A stretch of 64,000 nt of DNA from Microbulbifer taiwanensis (GTDB lineage Bacteria > Pseudomonadota > Gammaproteobacteria > Pseudomonadales > Cellvibrionaceae). The stretch's first letter is position 1. The number at the start of each line of letters is the position of its first letter. The position numbers and the translations under genes were made by a program. The notes below the pieces were generated by a model. It searched no databases. It saw nothing but the letters and a program-made list of their open reading frames with translations, and was not told the DNA's origin. The stretch is taken from positions 62,001 to 126,000 of the forward strand of contig NZ_JACZFR010000032.1 of assembly GCF_014904815.1 (NCBI RefSeq). Reading direction: 5' to 3'. Shown here one piece after another: positions 63,901 to 64,000 of this stretch.

Positions 63901-64000
63901 CGTTATCGCGATCGGCGTATAGCCATGCCTCATCATAGTAAACAGCGTCGTCAAAACAGTTGTTTTTCGTATCCCAGCTCCTCCAGATACCGTCTCCGAT
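60956..64000 (-). CDS. pilY1: PilY1-like type IV pilus tip/assembly protein (5' part outside window)
   Basis: The reading frame is open to the right edge, so the gene continues beyond 64000; about 1014 residues are seen. Near the edge, SGHFLNWFFS matches the PilY1 N-terminal SGNFLNW block. A von Willebrand A-like part follows (VGLMQFD, FMVALTDGEPS), then the C-terminal beta-propeller typical of PilY1 (VVYIGANDGFLHGFNA, VGGLGGGGKGFFALDVTEP, and the calcium loop DINNDGVVDRIYAGDLKGNLWLFD), ending GWLMSVDVRTG...WEELVPF. PilY1 proteins help pilus assembly, twitching and surface sensing. No minor-pilin genes are in view; they would lie to the right. Confidence 0.93.
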   Translation of the reverse strand: MGDGIWRSWDTKNNCFDDAVYYDEAWLYADRDNGFYFETGNDKKYRSKNVSGHFLNWFFSHRDSSDDYRSAKFLNENGSVRRSKVGVRRVDIMKEVLHELISNLSGTRVGLMQFDGKKDGGRAMFGVSELTPENRNLLHERVDAVDTSSSTPLAETFAGVARYFISGYEDQHLSYIDEDGSTVSAPGREIFDNEPDWDEVSPKVKKPDNTINGGAIQYHCQKNFMVALTDGEPSYRDDEISSHLKGYDFACSGNPAGCTDENQGYSSDRGEKIHEMDDVVKALFDIDLRPDLRKPDGTPVKHNITSFMIGFAEPGLSQTPLMINAGALGGGGLYEAQDASDLTGVFNRISNSVHEIVGSSSALAFNSSSLDAGSVVFKAKFNSSNWSGELSALELDDSGEISSAPAWEASVLLDSGNPDNRVMLTYREGTGGVAFTSLGVGLSESLSAHAQDLSVNTSSGSPVVDSRATERLEYLRGDRSKEGTASDTYRKRDSRLGDIVNSSPVYVGAPSNSWPDRVPFPTGADSYSKFKAQKSGRTPVVYIGANDGFLHGFNARTSSSDAGRELIAYLPSAVLSTDQEYGLHALSSQEYNHKYYVDGTPTVSDVYINGSWKTVLVGGLGGGGKGFFALDVTEPESFRETNASNLVLWEFNSTKDRNMGYSYSRPQIAMMSNGEWAAIFGNGFNSETGDAGIFIVYLDGDGGAGKSYTYLSTGTADSEVRNGMSTPAIVDINNDGVVDRIYAGDLKGNLWLFDVSTVGSWNVASDPLGAPVPLVSVGEAEPITAAPLVLRNTANPTGSAPNLLVTFGTGQYLTAADTETNTAGGFYAVSDNGYYGLKKNNLEARSITASDVPQALGTAATQRTLIGDEIDWSSEYGWYIQLNQGSYPTGDVAGERVVNRAILLRDVLFFNTLIPSAEACSAGGHGWLMSVDVRTGLAPQKFAVFDSNGDGNIDDNDLGAVGQYIDGSIPNKSDFLDGKKQYIPTSSGEVVSRDVNLGKSGREGRLAWEELVPF

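Noticed and set aside
1..64000. CRISPR arrays, tRNA and rRNA genes, phage structural genes
   Set aside because: I looked for regular short repeats with spacers, cloverleaf-like T-arm motifs and phage gene blocks on both strands and saw none that holds up.

Overview
The window looks like chromosome from a marine-type gammaproteobacterium. The gene content (CsdA-CsdE fusion next to tcdA, HerA-like YjgR-family ATPase, PsiE, PilY1, M28 and M14 peptidases, many secreted or lipid-anchored enzymes) and the GC-rich core suggest a Microbulbifer or Cellvibrio relative. This is inference from gene families, not a database match.

Positions 1-19.7 kb are GC-rich and densely packed with conserved genes. 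tcdA (plus strand) converges on a minus-strand pair, a cysteine desulfurase/SufE fusion overlapping a TatD hydrolase; the desulfurase supplies sulfur and activation for the cyclic t6A tRNA modification that TcdA makes. A LysE-type exporter follows. Next is a four-gene minus-strand operon (class B flavin monooxygenase, bile-acid/sodium-type symporter, extended SDR, classical SDR) with stop/start overlaps and a divergent AraC regulator, an arrangement like the mycobacterial mymA/virS locus. Then come the HerA-like ATPase, a DUF3445 heme N-demethylase-like protein, a lipoprotein, a possible small RNA with a strong terminator, an M14 carboxypeptidase, an M28 peptidase, a REP-like hairpin, a VOC protein, PsiE, DUF1428 and YciI proteins, and a degenerate GGDEF protein.

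From about 19.7 kb the sequence becomes more AT-rich with long gaps, pseudogenes and paralogues, as in accessory DNA. It holds a decayed IS1380-type element, a GFA protein, two alpha/beta hydrolases, a tandem duplication of a secreted SGNH hydrolase with a P-domain (the first copy has lost its catalytic His) with intact and decayed copies of a GlxA-type AraC gene, a homocysteine S-methyltransferase, and two tandem P-loop proteins. A 2693-residue SpvB/RHS-type secreted protein (35.2-43.3 kb) follows.

Upstream of the giant gene, on the same strand, lie two stand-alone genes that each match about residues 380-860 of the giant. A third gene encodes a secreted beta-helix protein. All three share the same short hydrophobic leader although the beta-helix product is unrelated to the other two. 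This is the most unusual part of the window and may be a modular surface or toxin-related locus. Small secreted proteins, a heparinase-II/III-like lipoprotein with an AraC gene, another alpha/beta hydrolase, a third SGNH/P-domain protein with an extra N-terminal domain, a VOC protein, a SpeD-like protein with an altered active site, a small lipoprotein, an orphan protein and the 3' part of pilY1 complete the window. I see no tRNA, rRNA, CRISPR or replication origin.
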